A stretch of DNA of 64,000 bases from Mycolicibacterium chubuense (GCF_001044255.1 NZ_JYNX01000058.1:107566-171565), one strand, 5' to 3'; positions 23,647-38,648 are shown, counted from the first letter of the stretch. Numbers and translations: made by a program. The notes: generated by a model not told the origin, from the letters alone.

Positions 23647-25515
23647 ATGCCCGGGTACCGCGACCTCTTCGACGCCAGCATCACCGACCCCGAAGCCTTC
23701 TGGTCCGACGCCGCCACCGCCGTGACCTGGTCTCGCGCGCCGCAGCGGATCCTCGACGACAGCCACCCGCCGTTCTACCGCTGGTACCCGGACGCCGAAC
23801 TCAACACCTGCGCCAACGCGCTGGACCGCCACGTCGAGGCGGGCCGGGGTGAGCAGGCCGCACTGATCTACGACTCCGCCGTCACCGACACCCAGCGCAC
23901 CTACACCTATCGCGAACTGCTCGACCACACCGCCCGGTTCGCCGGCGCGCTGCGGGCCCTGGGCGTCGGCAAGGGCGATCGGGTCGTCATCTACATGCCG
24001 ATGATCCCCGAGGCCGTCATCGCGATGCTGGCCTGCGCACGGCTCGGCGCCGTGCATTCGGTCGTCTTCGGCGGGTTCGCGCCGCACGAACTGGCGGTGC
24101 GCATCGACGACGTGCAGCCGACCGTGATCGTCTCCGCGTCCTGCGGCATCGAACCGACGCGCATCGTGGAGTACAAGCCGATGCTCGACGCGGCGATCGA
24201 GATGACGGCGCACCCACCACGAAATTGCGTTGTGGTGCAGCGGGACCGGCACCGCTGCGAGCTCACCGACGGCCGTGATCTGGATTGGGCCGACGTGATG
24301 GCCGCCGCGCCCGTCGACCCGGTTCCCGTCGCCGCGACCGACCCGCTCTACGTGCTCTACACGTCTGGCACGACGGGCAAACCCAAGGGCATCGTGCGCG
24401 ACAACGGCGGCCACGCCGTCGCGCTGCTGTGGAGCATGCGCCACATCTACGACATCGCCCCCGGCGAGGTGTTCTGGGCCGCCTCCGACGTGGGCTGGGT
24501 GGTCGGCCACTCCTACATCGTCTATGCGCCACTGCTTCTGGGCGCGACGACGGTGCTCTACGAGGGCAAGCCCGTCGGCACCCCCGACCCCGGCGCGTTC
24601 TGGCGGGTGATCTCCGAGCACAACGTCAAGGCGCTGTTCACCGCACCGACCGCGATCCGGGCCATCCGCAAGGAGGACCCGGAGGGCAAGTACCTCGCCG
24701 ACTACGACCGCTCGGCGCTGAAGTACCTGTTCCTGGCCGGCGAGCGCCTCGACCCCGACACCTATCACTGGGCGTCGGACAAGCTCGGCGTCCCGGTGAT
24801 CGACCACTGGTGGCAGACCGAGACCGGCTGGGCGATCGCCGCCAATCCCGTTGGCGTGGAGCCGCTTCCGATCAAGGCGGGGTCACCGACGGTGCCGATG
24901 CCCGGCTATGACGTCCGCATCCTGCACGAGGACGGATACGGCTGCGGGCCCGGGCAGGAGGGCGCCATCTGCATCCGGCTGCCGCTGCCGCCGGGCACGC
25001 TGCCGACGCTGTGGAACGCCGAGGCCCGCTACGAGTCGTCGTACCTGACCGAGCACCCCGGCTACTACCTGACCGGCGACGGCGGCCACTTCGACGAGGA
25101 CGGCTACCTGTTCGTGATGGGCCGCATCGACGACGTCATCAATGTCGCCGGGCATCGGCTGTCCACCGGCGCCATCGAGGAGGTGCTGGCCACCCACCCG
25201 GCCGTCGCCGAATGCGCGGTGATCGGGGTGCCCGACGAGATCAAGGGCCAGGCGCCGCGCGGGCTCGTCGTGGTCAAGGCCGGCGCGTCCACCGAGGGAC
25301 TGGCCGAGGAGCTGATTCAACTGGTGCGCGACGAGATCGGTGCCGTGGCCGCGTTCCGTCTCGTCGACGTCGTGCCCGCCCTGCCCAAGACCCGGTCGGG
25401 CAAGATCCTGCGCAAGACCATGCGGGGGCTGGCCACCGGCCGCGACGAACCCGTGCCCTCCACCATCGAGGACCCGACGGTGCTGGACAAGCTCGCCCCG
25501 ATCCTGCGGCCCTGA
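23647..25515 (+). CDS. prpE: Propionyl-CoA synthetase-type acyl-CoA ligase
   Basis: The 622-residue ligase activates a short-chain acid (propionate most likely) to its CoA thioester through an acyl-adenylate. It has the N-terminal ACS signature, the P-loop YTSGTTGKPKGIVRDNGGHAVAL, which is characteristic of PrpE, the adenylate motif HWWQTETGWAI, and GRIDDVINVAGHRLSTGAIEE with the catalytic lysine in TRSGKILRKTMRG. The ATG at 23647 is preferred over the 13-codon longer frame. Its neighbours do not include methylcitrate-cycle genes. Acetyl-CoA synthetase is the alternative reading. Confidence 0.88.
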   Translation: MPGYRDLFDASITDPEAFWSDAATAVTWSRAPQRILDDSHPPFYRWYPDAELNTCANALDRHVEAGRGEQAALIYDSAVTDTQRTYTYRELLDHTARFAGALRALGVGKGDRVVIYMPMIPEAVIAMLACARLGAVHSVVFGGFAPHELAVRIDDVQPTVIVSASCGIEPTRIVEYKPMLDAAIEMTAHPPRNCVVVQRDRHRCELTDGRDLDWADVMAAAPVDPVPVAATDPLYVLYTSGTTGKPKGIVRDNGGHAVALLWSMRHIYDIAPGEVFWAASDVGWVVGHSYIVYAPLLLGATTVLYEGKPVGTPDPGAFWRVISEHNVKALFTAPTAIRAIRKEDPEGKYLADYDRSALKYLFLAGERLDPDTYHWASDKLGVPVIDHWWQTETGWAIAANPVGVEPLPIKAGSPTVPMPGYDVRILHEDGYGCGPGQEGAICIRLPLPPGTLPTLWNAEARYESSYLTEHPGYYLTGDGGHFDEDGYLFVMGRIDDVINVAGHRLSTGAIEEVLATHPAVAECAVIGVPDEIKGQAPRGLVVVKAGASTEGLAEELIQLVRDEIGAVAAFRLVDVVPALPKTRSGKILRKTMRGLATGRDEPVPSTIEDPTVLDKLAPILRP

Positions 25516-25528
25516 CCGCCGCCCGGGT

Positions 25529-25553
25529 GTTATCCGGGCGCCACGATGGGTAC
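25529..25553 (+). promoter_or_regulatory. SigF-like promoter for the DUF4383 gene
   Basis: GTTA, 15 bases, GGGTAC, 46 bases before the ATG at 25599. One base differs from the GTTT element, so this is a weaker match than the four at 17-21 kb. Confidence 0.5.
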
Positions 25554-25598
25554 CTCTCCAGCACGCACGTCAATAACGACGACGTGAAGGGAGTCGGG

Positions 25599-26066
25599 AT
25601 GGCCAACGCCCCGAAATACATGGCGGTGCAGGGTGCAGCGCTGATCGTCGCCGTCGCGCTGACGGTGATCGGCGTGCTGGGCTTCGTTCCCGGGGTGACC
25701 TCCGGCGTCGACCAGCTGAGCTGGACCGGTCAGCGCCCCGGCGCGCTCCTGTTCGGCACCTTCGCGGTGTCGGCCCTGCTCAACATCATCCACATCGTGG
25801 TGGGGGTCGCCGGGTTCGCGGGCGCCCGCACCTATGCCGCGGCACGCGCCTACCTCCTGGTCGGCGGCCTGATCTACCTCGCGCTGTGGCTCTACGGCCT
25901 GTTCGTCGAGCGGGGCAGCGACGCCCACGTCCTACCGCTCAACGGCGCCGACAACTGGCTGCACGCCGGCGTCGGCGCCGTGATGGTGCTGCTCGCGATC
26001 ACCCTCGCCGGTCAGCACGACCCGACCAAGCGCCGGCCGCGGATGCGGCGGGCGGCCAGTCACTGA
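25599..26066 (+). CDS. DUF4383 membrane protein
   Basis: The 155-residue protein has four transmembrane helices and the DUF4383 features GFVPGVTSGVDQLSWTG, LNIIHIVVGVAGFAGA and ADNWLHAGVGAVMVLLAI. Function unknown. AAGGGAG precedes the ATG, and a SigF-like promoter lies upstream, consistent with a general-stress gene. It is convergent with ppx. Confidence 0.8.
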   Translation: MANAPKYMAVQGAALIVAVALTVIGVLGFVPGVTSGVDQLSWTGQRPGALLFGTFAVSALLNIIHIVVGVAGFAGARTYAAARAYLLVGGLIYLALWLYGLFVERGSDAHVLPLNGADNWLHAGVGAVMVLLAITLAGQHDPTKRRPRMRRAASH

Positions 26067-26073
26067 GCCGGTC

Positions 26074-27012
26074 TCACGCGATCGACAGCGCGATCCCATC
26101 CAGGATGTCGTGCTCGCTGACCACCAGCGTGTGGATGCCGGCGCGCTGACCCAGCATCTCCGCGAGCTCCTGCACGATCAGCGCGCCCCCGCCGATGACG
26201 TCGACGCGGCCCTCGTGCATCGGGCCCAGCACCGCGCGCTGCGCGCGCGTCATCGCCAGCAGGTCGGCACACACCGGCAGCAGGTCGTCGAAGCCGACCG
26301 ACGACAGGTGGATCGCGTCGGAATCGTAGGTCGTCATCCGGCGCGCCAGCGCGGCCAGCGTGGTCATCGTGCCCGCCACCCCGACCCACGTGTGAGCCTG
26401 CTCGACGGGCACCACCCGTAGCGCTTCGCCAAGCGCCTCCCGCACCACCGCGCGCGCCGCGGCGATCTCGTCGTCGGTGGGCGGATCGGAGTGCAGGCAG
26501 CGTTCGGTCAGGCGTACGCAGCCGATGTCCGCGGAGTAGGCGGCAGCGACGTCATCCGAGCCGAGCACCACCTCGGTCGAGCCGCCGCCGAGATCGACGA
26601 CCACGAAAGGCGCACCGGCCGGGTCCAATTCACCGACCGCGCCGCGGAACGACAGCTCCGCCTCCTGCGCGCCGGTGATCACCTCGGCCACCGAACCGGG
26701 GACCACGGCGCCGAGGACCTCCGAGGTCATCGCGAAGAACTCCTCGCGGTTGCTGACGTCGCGGGCCGCCGATGTCGCGACCATCCGCACCGCGGTCACG
26801 TCGTGATCGCGCATCAATGCCGCATAGGCGCTCAGCGCCGTGCGGGTCCGGGCCAGCGCGTCGGGGGCGAACTCCCCGGTCGCGTCCACACCCTGACCCA
26901 GTCGCACGATCCGCATCTCGCGGTGCACATCGACCAGCCGACCGTCGGTGACGTCGGCGATCAGCAGCCGCATCGAATTGGTCCCGCAGTCGACGGCGGC
27001 CACCCTAGCCAT
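26074..27012 (-). CDS. ppx: Ppx/GppA phosphatase family (exopolyphosphatase)
   Basis: The 312-residue protein is a Ppx/GppA-type sugar-kinase-fold phosphatase that degrades polyphosphate or pppGpp. It begins VAAVDCGTNSMRLLIAD (phosphate 1 loop), has VVVDLGGGSTEVVLG (phosphate 2 loop), and a SFRGAVGELD region. It is the equivalent of M. tuberculosis Rv1026, the last gene of the eno-ftsB-DUF501-ppx operon, where it starts three bases after the DUF501 stop. It is shorter than the two-domain Ppx of enteric bacteria, as is usual here. Confidence 0.93.
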   Translation of the reverse strand: MARVAAVDCGTNSMRLLIADVTDGRLVDVHREMRIVRLGQGVDATGEFAPDALARTRTALSAYAALMRDHDVTAVRMVATSAARDVSNREEFFAMTSEVLGAVVPGSVAEVITGAQEAELSFRGAVGELDPAGAPFVVVDLGGGSTEVVLGSDDVAAAYSADIGCVRLTERCLHSDPPTDDEIAAARAVVREALGEALRVVPVEQAHTWVGVAGTMTTLAALARRMTTYDSDAIHLSSVGFDDLLPVCADLLAMTRAQRAVLGPMHEGRVDVIGGGALIVQELAEMLGQRAGIHTLVVSEHDILDGIALSIA

Positions 27013-27502
27013 TGGTCCACACCTCCGGATCGAGAATGCCGGTCATCGCCGGCTCGGTCGCCAACATCGCCAACGCCTCGTCACCGAACGGGTTCACGCC
27101 GGGGCCCTTCGCCAACGCGTGTGCGATCACCACGTGCAGGCATTTGACCCGGTCGGGCATGCCGCCGCCGGAGAACGTGGTGTGCAGGGGTTCGATCGCG
27201 TCGCGCTCGGCCAGATACGACTCGTGCGCCCGCCGGTAGGCGGCCGCCAGTTCGGGATCGTGCTCCAACCGCTCGGTCATCTCGCGCATCAGCCCCGAGG
27301 ACTCCAGCCGGCTGGCTGCGGCCGTCAGCACCGGATGGGTGAGGTAGTACAGCGTCGGGAACGGGGTGCCGTCAGGCAGTCTCGGCGCCGTCGTGACCAC
27401 GGCGGGGTCGCCGTCGGGGCAGCGGTAGGCGATCTCGAGCACACCGCGCGGCTCCCGGCCCAACTGCCGCGCGACGATCTTGAGATCTTCGGGCTCAACC
27501 AC
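27005..27502 (-). CDS. DUF501 protein
   Basis: The 165-residue protein has the DUF501 pattern: LGREPRGVLEIAYRCPDGDPAVVTTAPRLPDGTPFPTLYYLTHP, then GGMPDRVKCLHVVIAHALAKG with a conserved Cys and His pair. Function unknown. It matches M. tuberculosis Rv1025 in position. The GTG at 27502 overlaps the FtsB-like stop; the longer frame would use Arg/Pro-rich overlap sequence. Confidence 0.85.
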   Translation of the reverse strand: MVEPEDLKIVARQLGREPRGVLEIAYRCPDGDPAVVTTAPRLPDGTPFPTLYYLTHPVLTAAASRLESSGLMREMTERLEHDPELAAAYRRAHESYLAERDAIEPLHTTFSGGGMPDRVKCLHVVIAHALAKGPGVNPFGDEALAMLATEPAMTGILDPEVWTNG

Positions 27503-28181
27503 CGGGCGGCGGCGGTGGTGGCGGCCCGGGCGGTGCCGGCGGTACGGGCGGGGGCGCGGTGGGCGAAAGTCCGTGCGGCGCATCGGCGATGGTGTGCCAC
27601 AGCGCGGTGTACCAGGGGTCGGAGCTGGTGACCGCGGTCTGGCCCTCCGGCGCCGCGCCGGGCTGTGTGGCTCCGGGCGGCAATTGCACCTGATAGGGGA
27701 TCTCCCCCGGCATCACGAAGCCCAGCCGTTCGCGCGCCTGCGCCGCGATGAACACCGGATCGGCCAGCTTGGCCTTCTGCGCCTCGAGATCGGCGATCTG
27801 GTCCCGCAATTGGGCTTCCGAGGCCTGCAGCTGCTTCATCTCGGTGCGCTGCCCGAAGTACGTGCGCACCGGACCCGCGATCGTCAGGGTCAGCACACAC
27901 ACCACCGCGGCCAGGATCGCCGCGCGCCGCGCTGTCGACCCGAACCGCTGATCGGCGGCGGCCTCCACCGACGCCGCGATCGACTCGCGGATCGACGTCC
28001 CCGCCGGCTGCAGCTCGAGCTCCTGCCCCGGCTCGCGTTCCGGCGCGGGGAGTTGAGCCACAGGGCGCTCGCGCCGGACCGAGGTGCCGCGCGGCTTGGC
28101 CCGTCCGGCATCGCCGGGCTTACCCGGCTTCGCGGGCCGGGACGTGCGCCGCCGGGGATCGGGCCGTTTCGCTTCGGGCAC
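27495..28181 (-). CDS. ftsB: Septum formation initiator (FtsB/DivIC-like)
   Basis: The 228-residue cell-division protein has a basic Pro-rich cytoplasmic N-terminus, one transmembrane helix (about residues 86-105, AAILAAVVCVLTLTIAG), then a coiled coil QLQASEAQLRDQIADLEAQKAKL and the conserved FIAAQARERLGFVMPGE. This is the FtsB/DivIC architecture, with a Pro-rich tail extending into the periplasm. It corresponds to Rv1024 and follows eno by three bases. Confidence 0.88.
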   Translation of the reverse strand: MPEAKRPDPRRRTSRPAKPGKPGDAGRAKPRGTSVRRERPVAQLPAPEREPGQELELQPAGTSIRESIAASVEAAADQRFGSTARRAAILAAVVCVLTLTIAGPVRTYFGQRTEMKQLQASEAQLRDQIADLEAQKAKLADPVFIAAQARERLGFVMPGEIPYQVQLPPGATQPGAAPEGQTAVTSSDPWYTALWHTIADAPHGLSPTAPPPVPPAPPGPPPPPPPGG

Positions 28182-28184
28182 AGG

Positions 28185-30327
<2,143 letters not shown>

Positions 30328-30389
30328 GCTGCCACGCACCAAAGGACTTAAGACTCATCCCGGGCCGCGGAGGGGCGGTGTACATTCAC

Positions 30390-30449
30390 TTAGCGCAACG
30401 CTAAGCAAGGTGAGCCACACCTTGCTTTGCTTAGGCAAGGCTAGGTGCC
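30390..30449. promoter_or_regulatory. Iron-box-like inverted repeats before efeU
   Basis: Three elements lie in tandem: TTAGCG-CAA-CGCTAA (30390-30404), a 10-bp inverted repeat AAGCAAGGTG-N5-CACCTTGCTT (30403-30427), and TTAGGCAAGGCTAGGT (30431-30446). The central AGGTGAGCCACACCT keeps 11 of 15 bases of the IdeR/DtxR core AGGTTAGGCTAACCT. This suggests iron-dependent repression of efeUOB. Confidence 0.55.
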
Positions 30450-30472
30450 ACAGACGTAGCGAGGACGATTCG

Positions 30473-31396
30473 ATGAGCATGATCACCGACCTGCCGGTCA
30501 GCATGTCCTCGACCACCCTGGCAGCCTCCCCCAACATCACCTCCCAGCTGTTCGGCAGCGGCCTGATCGGCCTGCGTGAGGGCCTCGAGGCGGCCATCGT
30601 GGTGTCGATCCTGGTCGCCTTCCTGGTCAAGTCGGACCGTCGCGACGCGCTCAGATGGGTGTGGCTGGGCGTCGGCGCCGCGATCGCGCTGACGCTGACC
30701 GTGTTCCTGGTCATCCAGTTCGGCGAGAACACCATCACCGGCCTGGCCGCCGAGGCCATCGCGGGAGTCGCGTCCCTGATCGCCGTGGTCATCGTCACCA
30801 CGATGGTGCTCTGGATGCGCAGAGCCGCCGCCGGGATGTCAGGCGAACTGCGCAACGACATGGCCCAGGCCCTCGAGACCGGCCCGCCGGCCGTCGCGCT
30901 GCTGGCCTTCTTCGCGGTCGGCCGCGAAGGCGTGGAAACCGCCCTGTTCATGGTCGGGTACGCCGAGGCGACGACGAACTGGCCGCTGGTCGGACTCGTC
31001 GTCGGCGTGCTGATCGCCGGGGTCATCGCCTACGGCATGTATCGCGGCGCGCTGAGCATCAACCTCGCCAAGTTCTTCACCTACACCGGCGTCTTCCTGA
31101 TCGTCGTCGCCGCCGGCATCCTCGCCTACGGCATCGGCGCCCTGCAGACGGTCGGCTGGCTCCCCGGCCTGGCCACCAAGGCCTTCGACATCACCACCTG
31201 GTTCAACTGGTCCTCCTGGTACGGCGAGGTGATCCAGGGCGTCTTCAACGTCACCCCCACCCCGACGGTGCTGCAGCTGGTCAGCTGGCTGGCCTACCTC
31301 GCCGTCGTGCTCGCCCTGTTCCTGCGTCCCACCCCGGCGCCGGCTCGCCCGGCCCGACCCGCTCCCCTACCCGATCCCGAAAGGTCCACCACGTGA
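30473..31396 (+). CDS. efeU: EfeU iron permease (FTR1 family)
   Basis: The 307-residue membrane protein is the FTR1/EfeU iron channel, with about seven helices and two REGLE-type iron-binding motifs, LREGLEAAIVV and GREGVETALFM. It imports ferric or ferrous iron delivered by EfeO/EfeB. It starts the efeUOB operon; its stop overlaps the efeO start (GTGA). Iron-box-like repeats lie upstream. The operon sits between lpqU and mazG, which are neighbours in M. tuberculosis as I recall. Confidence 0.92.
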   Translation: MSMITDLPVSMSSTTLAASPNITSQLFGSGLIGLREGLEAAIVVSILVAFLVKSDRRDALRWVWLGVGAAIALTLTVFLVIQFGENTITGLAAEAIAGVASLIAVVIVTTMVLWMRRAAAGMSGELRNDMAQALETGPPAVALLAFFAVGREGVETALFMVGYAEATTNWPLVGLVVGVLIAGVIAYGMYRGALSINLAKFFTYTGVFLIVVAAGILAYGIGALQTVGWLPGLATKAFDITTWFNWSSWYGEVIQGVFNVTPTPTVLQLVSWLAYLAVVLALFLRPTPAPARPARPAPLPDPERSTT

Positions 31397-32544
31397 AGGT
31401 TCACCCCGTCGTGCTCACCGCGGCCCTGGCCGCCCTGGCGTTGAGCGGTTGCCAGGCCAAGGAGGAGTCCGCAGGTGCCGCCGAGGGCTCCGAAGCGCCC
31501 GCCCAGATCACCGTCGACGCCTCCGACACCTCGTGCCAGCTGTCCGGGTCCGCCGGCACCACCGGAACGAACACGTTCGTGATCACGAACAACGGCAACA
31601 AGGTGACCGAGTTCTACGTCTACGGCGAGGGTGAGCGCGTGATGGGCGAGGTGGAGAACATCTCCCCCGGACTGCAGCGCAAGCTCGTCGTCCAGCTCTC
31701 CCAACCCGGCACCTATCAGACGGCCTGCAAGCCCGGCATGATCGGCGACGGCATCCGCGGCGACTTCACCGTCACCGGCGACGCCGTCGAGATCGACACC
31801 GAGGGCAAGTTCAAGGAAGCCGCCGACAGCTACAAGCGCTACATCAACAGCCAGAGCGACGCCCTCATCCCGGCCGTCGAGTCGTTCGTCGCCGCGATCA
31901 AGTCCGGTGACATCGAGGCCGCCAAAGCGCAGTACCCGACGGCGCGGACCTACTACGAGCGCATCGAGCCCGTCGCCGAGTCGTTCCCCAACGACCTCGA
32001 CCCGCGCATCGACCTGCGGGAGGCCGACCTCGAGCCGGGCCAGAAGTGGACCGGGTTCCACCGGCTCGAGAAGGACCTGTGGGTCAGCGGGCTGCAGCCC
32101 GACACCAACGCGATCGCCGACCAGCTGGTGGCCGACGTCAAGGAACTCGACGCCGGCGTGAAGGCGCCCGACTACACGATCGACTCCACCCAGATCGCCG
32201 GTGGCGCACAGGGTCTGCTCGACGAGATCGCCACCAGCAAGATCAGCGGCGAAGAGGACATCTTCAGCCACACCGACCTGTGGGACTTCAACGCCAACCT
32301 GCAGGGCAGCCAGACCGCGGTGGCGTCGGTGCGGCCGATCCTCGACGAGCGCAACGCCGATCTGGGCAAGCGCGTCGACCAGCGGTTCGCCGAGGCCGAG
32401 AAGCTGCTCGAGAAGTACCGCCAGGGCGACGGATTCGTCGGCTACGACAGCGTCACCGAGCCCGAACGTCAGGAGCTCTCGCGCGCGATCGACGCGTTGA
32501 GCAAAGAGGTGAGCCAGGTGCAGGGTGTCATCGCACCCCAATGA
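31393..32544 (+). CDS. efeO: EfeO iron uptake lipoprotein
   Basis: The 383-residue lipoprotein has a signal peptide with lipobox LSGC, an N-terminal cupredoxin-like domain (about residues 35-130, ITVDASDTSCQLSG to GIRGDFTV) and a C-terminal M75/imelysin-type helical domain with YERIEPVAESFPNDLDPRID and WTGFHRLEKDLW, the region with the HxxE-type metal site. It binds iron at the envelope for the EfeU channel. The GTG start overlaps the efeU stop. Confidence 0.92.
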   Translation: MKVHPVVLTAALAALALSGCQAKEESAGAAEGSEAPAQITVDASDTSCQLSGSAGTTGTNTFVITNNGNKVTEFYVYGEGERVMGEVENISPGLQRKLVVQLSQPGTYQTACKPGMIGDGIRGDFTVTGDAVEIDTEGKFKEAADSYKRYINSQSDALIPAVESFVAAIKSGDIEAAKAQYPTARTYYERIEPVAESFPNDLDPRIDLREADLEPGQKWTGFHRLEKDLWVSGLQPDTNAIADQLVADVKELDAGVKAPDYTIDSTQIAGGAQGLLDEIATSKISGEEDIFSHTDLWDFNANLQGSQTAVASVRPILDERNADLGKRVDQRFAEAEKLLEKYRQGDGFVGYDSVTEPERQELSRAIDALSKEVSQVQGVIAPQ

Positions 32545-33823
32545 GCCCGTGCCCGCACGGCAGGGGCTGAGTAGGCGGAAGCTGTTCGGCGCGGCCGGAG
32601 TCGGCGCCGCGGTGGTCGGCGCAGCCGGCGCCGGAGCGCTGGCCGGCCGCGCGACCGCGGCCGCGCCCGCCGTGCACCTGGAGACCGCGGTCCCGTTCCG
32701 CGGTGAACACCAGGCGGGCATCGTCACCGAGGCGCAGGACCGCATGCACTTCGCGACGTTCGACGTGACGACGAACAGCCGCGACGACGTCATCAAGATG
32801 CTGGCCGACTGGACCGAGATGGCCGAGCGGATGACGCAGGGCCAGGAGGCGTTCAAGAACGGGGCCACCGGCCAGAACCCCTATGCCCCACCGACGGACA
32901 CCGGTGAGGCGCTCGGCCTGCCGCCGTCGCAGTTGACGCTGACGATCGGATTCGGCCCGTCGTTCTTCGTCAAGGACGGCGTCGACCGGTTCGGCATCGC
33001 GGACAAGAAGCCCGCGCAGCTGGTCGACCTGCCGAAGTTCCCGAACGAGAAGATCGAACCGGCCCGCAGCGGCGGCGACATCGTCGTGCAGGCCTGCGCC
33101 AACGACCCGCAGGTCGCCGTCCACGCGATCCGCAACCTGGCCCGCATCGGCTTCGGCACCGTCGCGGTGCGCTACTCCCAGCTCGGCTTCGGCCGCACGT
33201 CGTCGACCACCCGCGACCAGACGACGCCGCGAAACCTGTTCGGCTTCAAGGACGGAACGGCGAACCTGCGCTCCGACGAGACCGACAAGCTGAACCGGTT
33301 CGTGTGGGTCGGCGACGGCGACGGGCCCGCCTGGCTGACCGGCGGCACCTATCTGGTGGCGCGGCGGATCCGGATGCGGATCGAGCAGTGGGACCGCACC
33401 ACGCTACTCGAGCAGGAACGCGTCATCGGCCGGCAGAAGGGCAGCGGCGCGCCGATGGGTCAGTCCGAGGAGTTCGACGAGCTGAACTTCTCGCTCAAGG
33501 ACAAGAAGGACAAGCCGCTGATCGACGAGGTCGCGCACGTGCGGCTCGCGTCGAAGGAGAACCTCGGCGGCATCGAGATCCTGCGCCGCGGCTACAACTT
33601 CACCGACGGCTCGGACGGCTTCGGCCACCTCGACGCCGGGCTGTTCTTCATTGCATTCGTCCGCGACCCGCTCACGCAATTCATCCCGATGCAGAATGCG
33701 TTGTCGCGCAAGGACGCGCTGAACGAATACATCACGCCGACGAGCTCCGCGCTGTTCGCCTGCCCGCCGGGCATCCGCGAGGGCGACACGTCGACGTTCT
33801 GGGGCTCGACACTGTTCGACTGA
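32525..33823 (+). CDS. efeB: EfeB deferrochelatase/Dyp-type peroxidase (Tat exported)
   Basis: The 432-residue product has a twin-arginine signal (LSRRKLFGAAGVGAAVVGAAG) and a Dyp-peroxidase domain with the family GFKDGTANL motif (GxxDG catalytic Asp) and a proximal haem region around RRGYNFTDGSDGFGHLDAGLFF. EfeB oxidises ferrous iron or strips iron from haem outside the membrane for uptake through EfeU. The GTG at 32525 overlaps the efeO end by 20 bases; a GTG at 32549 is possible. Third gene of the operon. Confidence 0.92.
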   Translation: MSSHPNEPVPARQGLSRRKLFGAAGVGAAVVGAAGAGALAGRATAAAPAVHLETAVPFRGEHQAGIVTEAQDRMHFATFDVTTNSRDDVIKMLADWTEMAERMTQGQEAFKNGATGQNPYAPPTDTGEALGLPPSQLTLTIGFGPSFFVKDGVDRFGIADKKPAQLVDLPKFPNEKIEPARSGGDIVVQACANDPQVAVHAIRNLARIGFGTVAVRYSQLGFGRTSSTTRDQTTPRNLFGFKDGTANLRSDETDKLNRFVWVGDGDGPAWLTGGTYLVARRIRMRIEQWDRTTLLEQERVIGRQKGSGAPMGQSEEFDELNFSLKDKKDKPLIDEVAHVRLASKENLGGIEILRRGYNFTDGSDGFGHLDAGLFFIAFVRDPLTQFIPMQNALSRKDALNEYITPTSSALFACPPGIREGDTSTFWGSTLFD

Positions 33824-33862
33824 CCTCGGGCGGGGACTCGGCCGCCACAGCAGTCACATCTC

Positions 33863-33909
33863 TGCACGATGTGCAGACGAAGTGCGAGTGCACCGGTGCA
33901 CAACGTGCA
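33863..33909. repeat. Three TGCAC-N2-3-GTGCA palindromes
   Basis: TGCAC-GAT-GTGCA (33863-33875), TGCAC-CG-GTGCA (33889-33900) and TGCAC-AAC-GTGCA (33897-33909) lie in the 179-base gap between the convergent efeB and mazG genes. The last two share an arm. They might be a protein-binding array or a bidirectional terminator, though no T-tract follows. Confidence 0.5.
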
Positions 33910-34002
33910 TACCTGCGACTCCTGAGAATCCGGAACGCACGAAATCCACGCTCTGCGGAGAAAGTTCGACCAGATCGCTGCACACAGTGGATCTCGTCGC
34001 GG

Positions 34003-35015
34003 TCAGTCCTCGCGCTCGGGCTCCTCGGCCTCGCGCTCAGCCTCCTCGTCCGCCTCCGCCGACTCGGACTCGGGGTCGTCGACGATCGCGTGCGGCCAGT
34101 GGGCACGCCATTCGTCGGCGGAGATCACCGCGTGCGGGCTGTCGTCGAGCTCCTCGGCGACGTCATCGCCGCGCTGCGCCGCGGCCGCGGACCGCTCGGC
34201 GGCACGGACATCGGCCATGAACTCCAATACCGCTGAGCGCAAAGCGTTCTCGGCGTCGAAATCGGCCGTCACGGTGATCCAGGTGAGCGCATCGGGCACC
34301 AGCTCCGGCGGGAAGCCGGCGCCTTCGGCGCGGGCGAGCACCTTCTGCGCCAGCGCCAGCGCGGGTTGCGCCGTCGGGATGTCGTCCATGATCGACTGGC
34401 GCGCCGACTTCTCCAGCGCCTTGCGTGCTTCCCACTGTGCCAGTTGATCTTCCAGCGAGATCGACTCGCCGGCGAGCACCGCGGGCACGCGATTGCCGAG
34501 CTTGCGGACCAGCGCGTCGGCGACGTCGTCGATGCCGAACGCGTTCTCCGGCGCGTCCTCGGCGATACGGGCGTGGAACAGCACCTGCAGCAGCACGTCG
34601 CCGAGCTCGTCGCGCAACTCGGTCAGGTCTCCGCCGTGCACCGCGTCGAACAGCTCGTAGGTCTCCTCGAGCAGATACCGCCGCAGCGAGTCGTGGGTCT
34701 GCTCGCTCTCCCACGGGCCCGCGGTGCGCAGCTTGTCCATCATCGCCACGGCGTCGACCAGATGCTCGCCGGGCGCGGGCTCCGGCGCGGCGATCACCCG
34801 CTCGCCGGCGGCCAGCCGCGCGGCCACCGACGGGTGGTCGCGATCGGACGACAGCAGCACGGGTGCGGGATCGCCCTCGTAGGCGGGCCGGGCCGACGGC
34901 AGCGACCACGGCACTTTGATCGGCATCTCCTCGGTGTACTGCACGTCACCGGAGAGCAGCTCGATCGCCTCGACGGGCACCAGCGAGGGGCGGCGCGGGT
35001 CCACCAGGACAACCG

Positions 35016-35019
<4 letters not shown>
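34003..35019 (-). CDS. mazG: Nucleoside triphosphate pyrophosphohydrolase MazG
   Basis: The 338-residue protein hydrolyses (d)NTPs to monophosphates and pyrophosphate, sanitising damaged nucleotides. The MazG motif [31 protein letters not shown] lies near residues 115-145, with the acidic metal ligands, and a second, less conserved MazG-like half follows. The N-terminal 90 residues are an actinobacterial extension, and the C-terminus is very acidic. Its ATG overlaps the mfd stop (ATGA), as in Rv1020-Rv1021. Confidence 0.92.
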
Positions 35020-38648
<3,629 letters not shown>

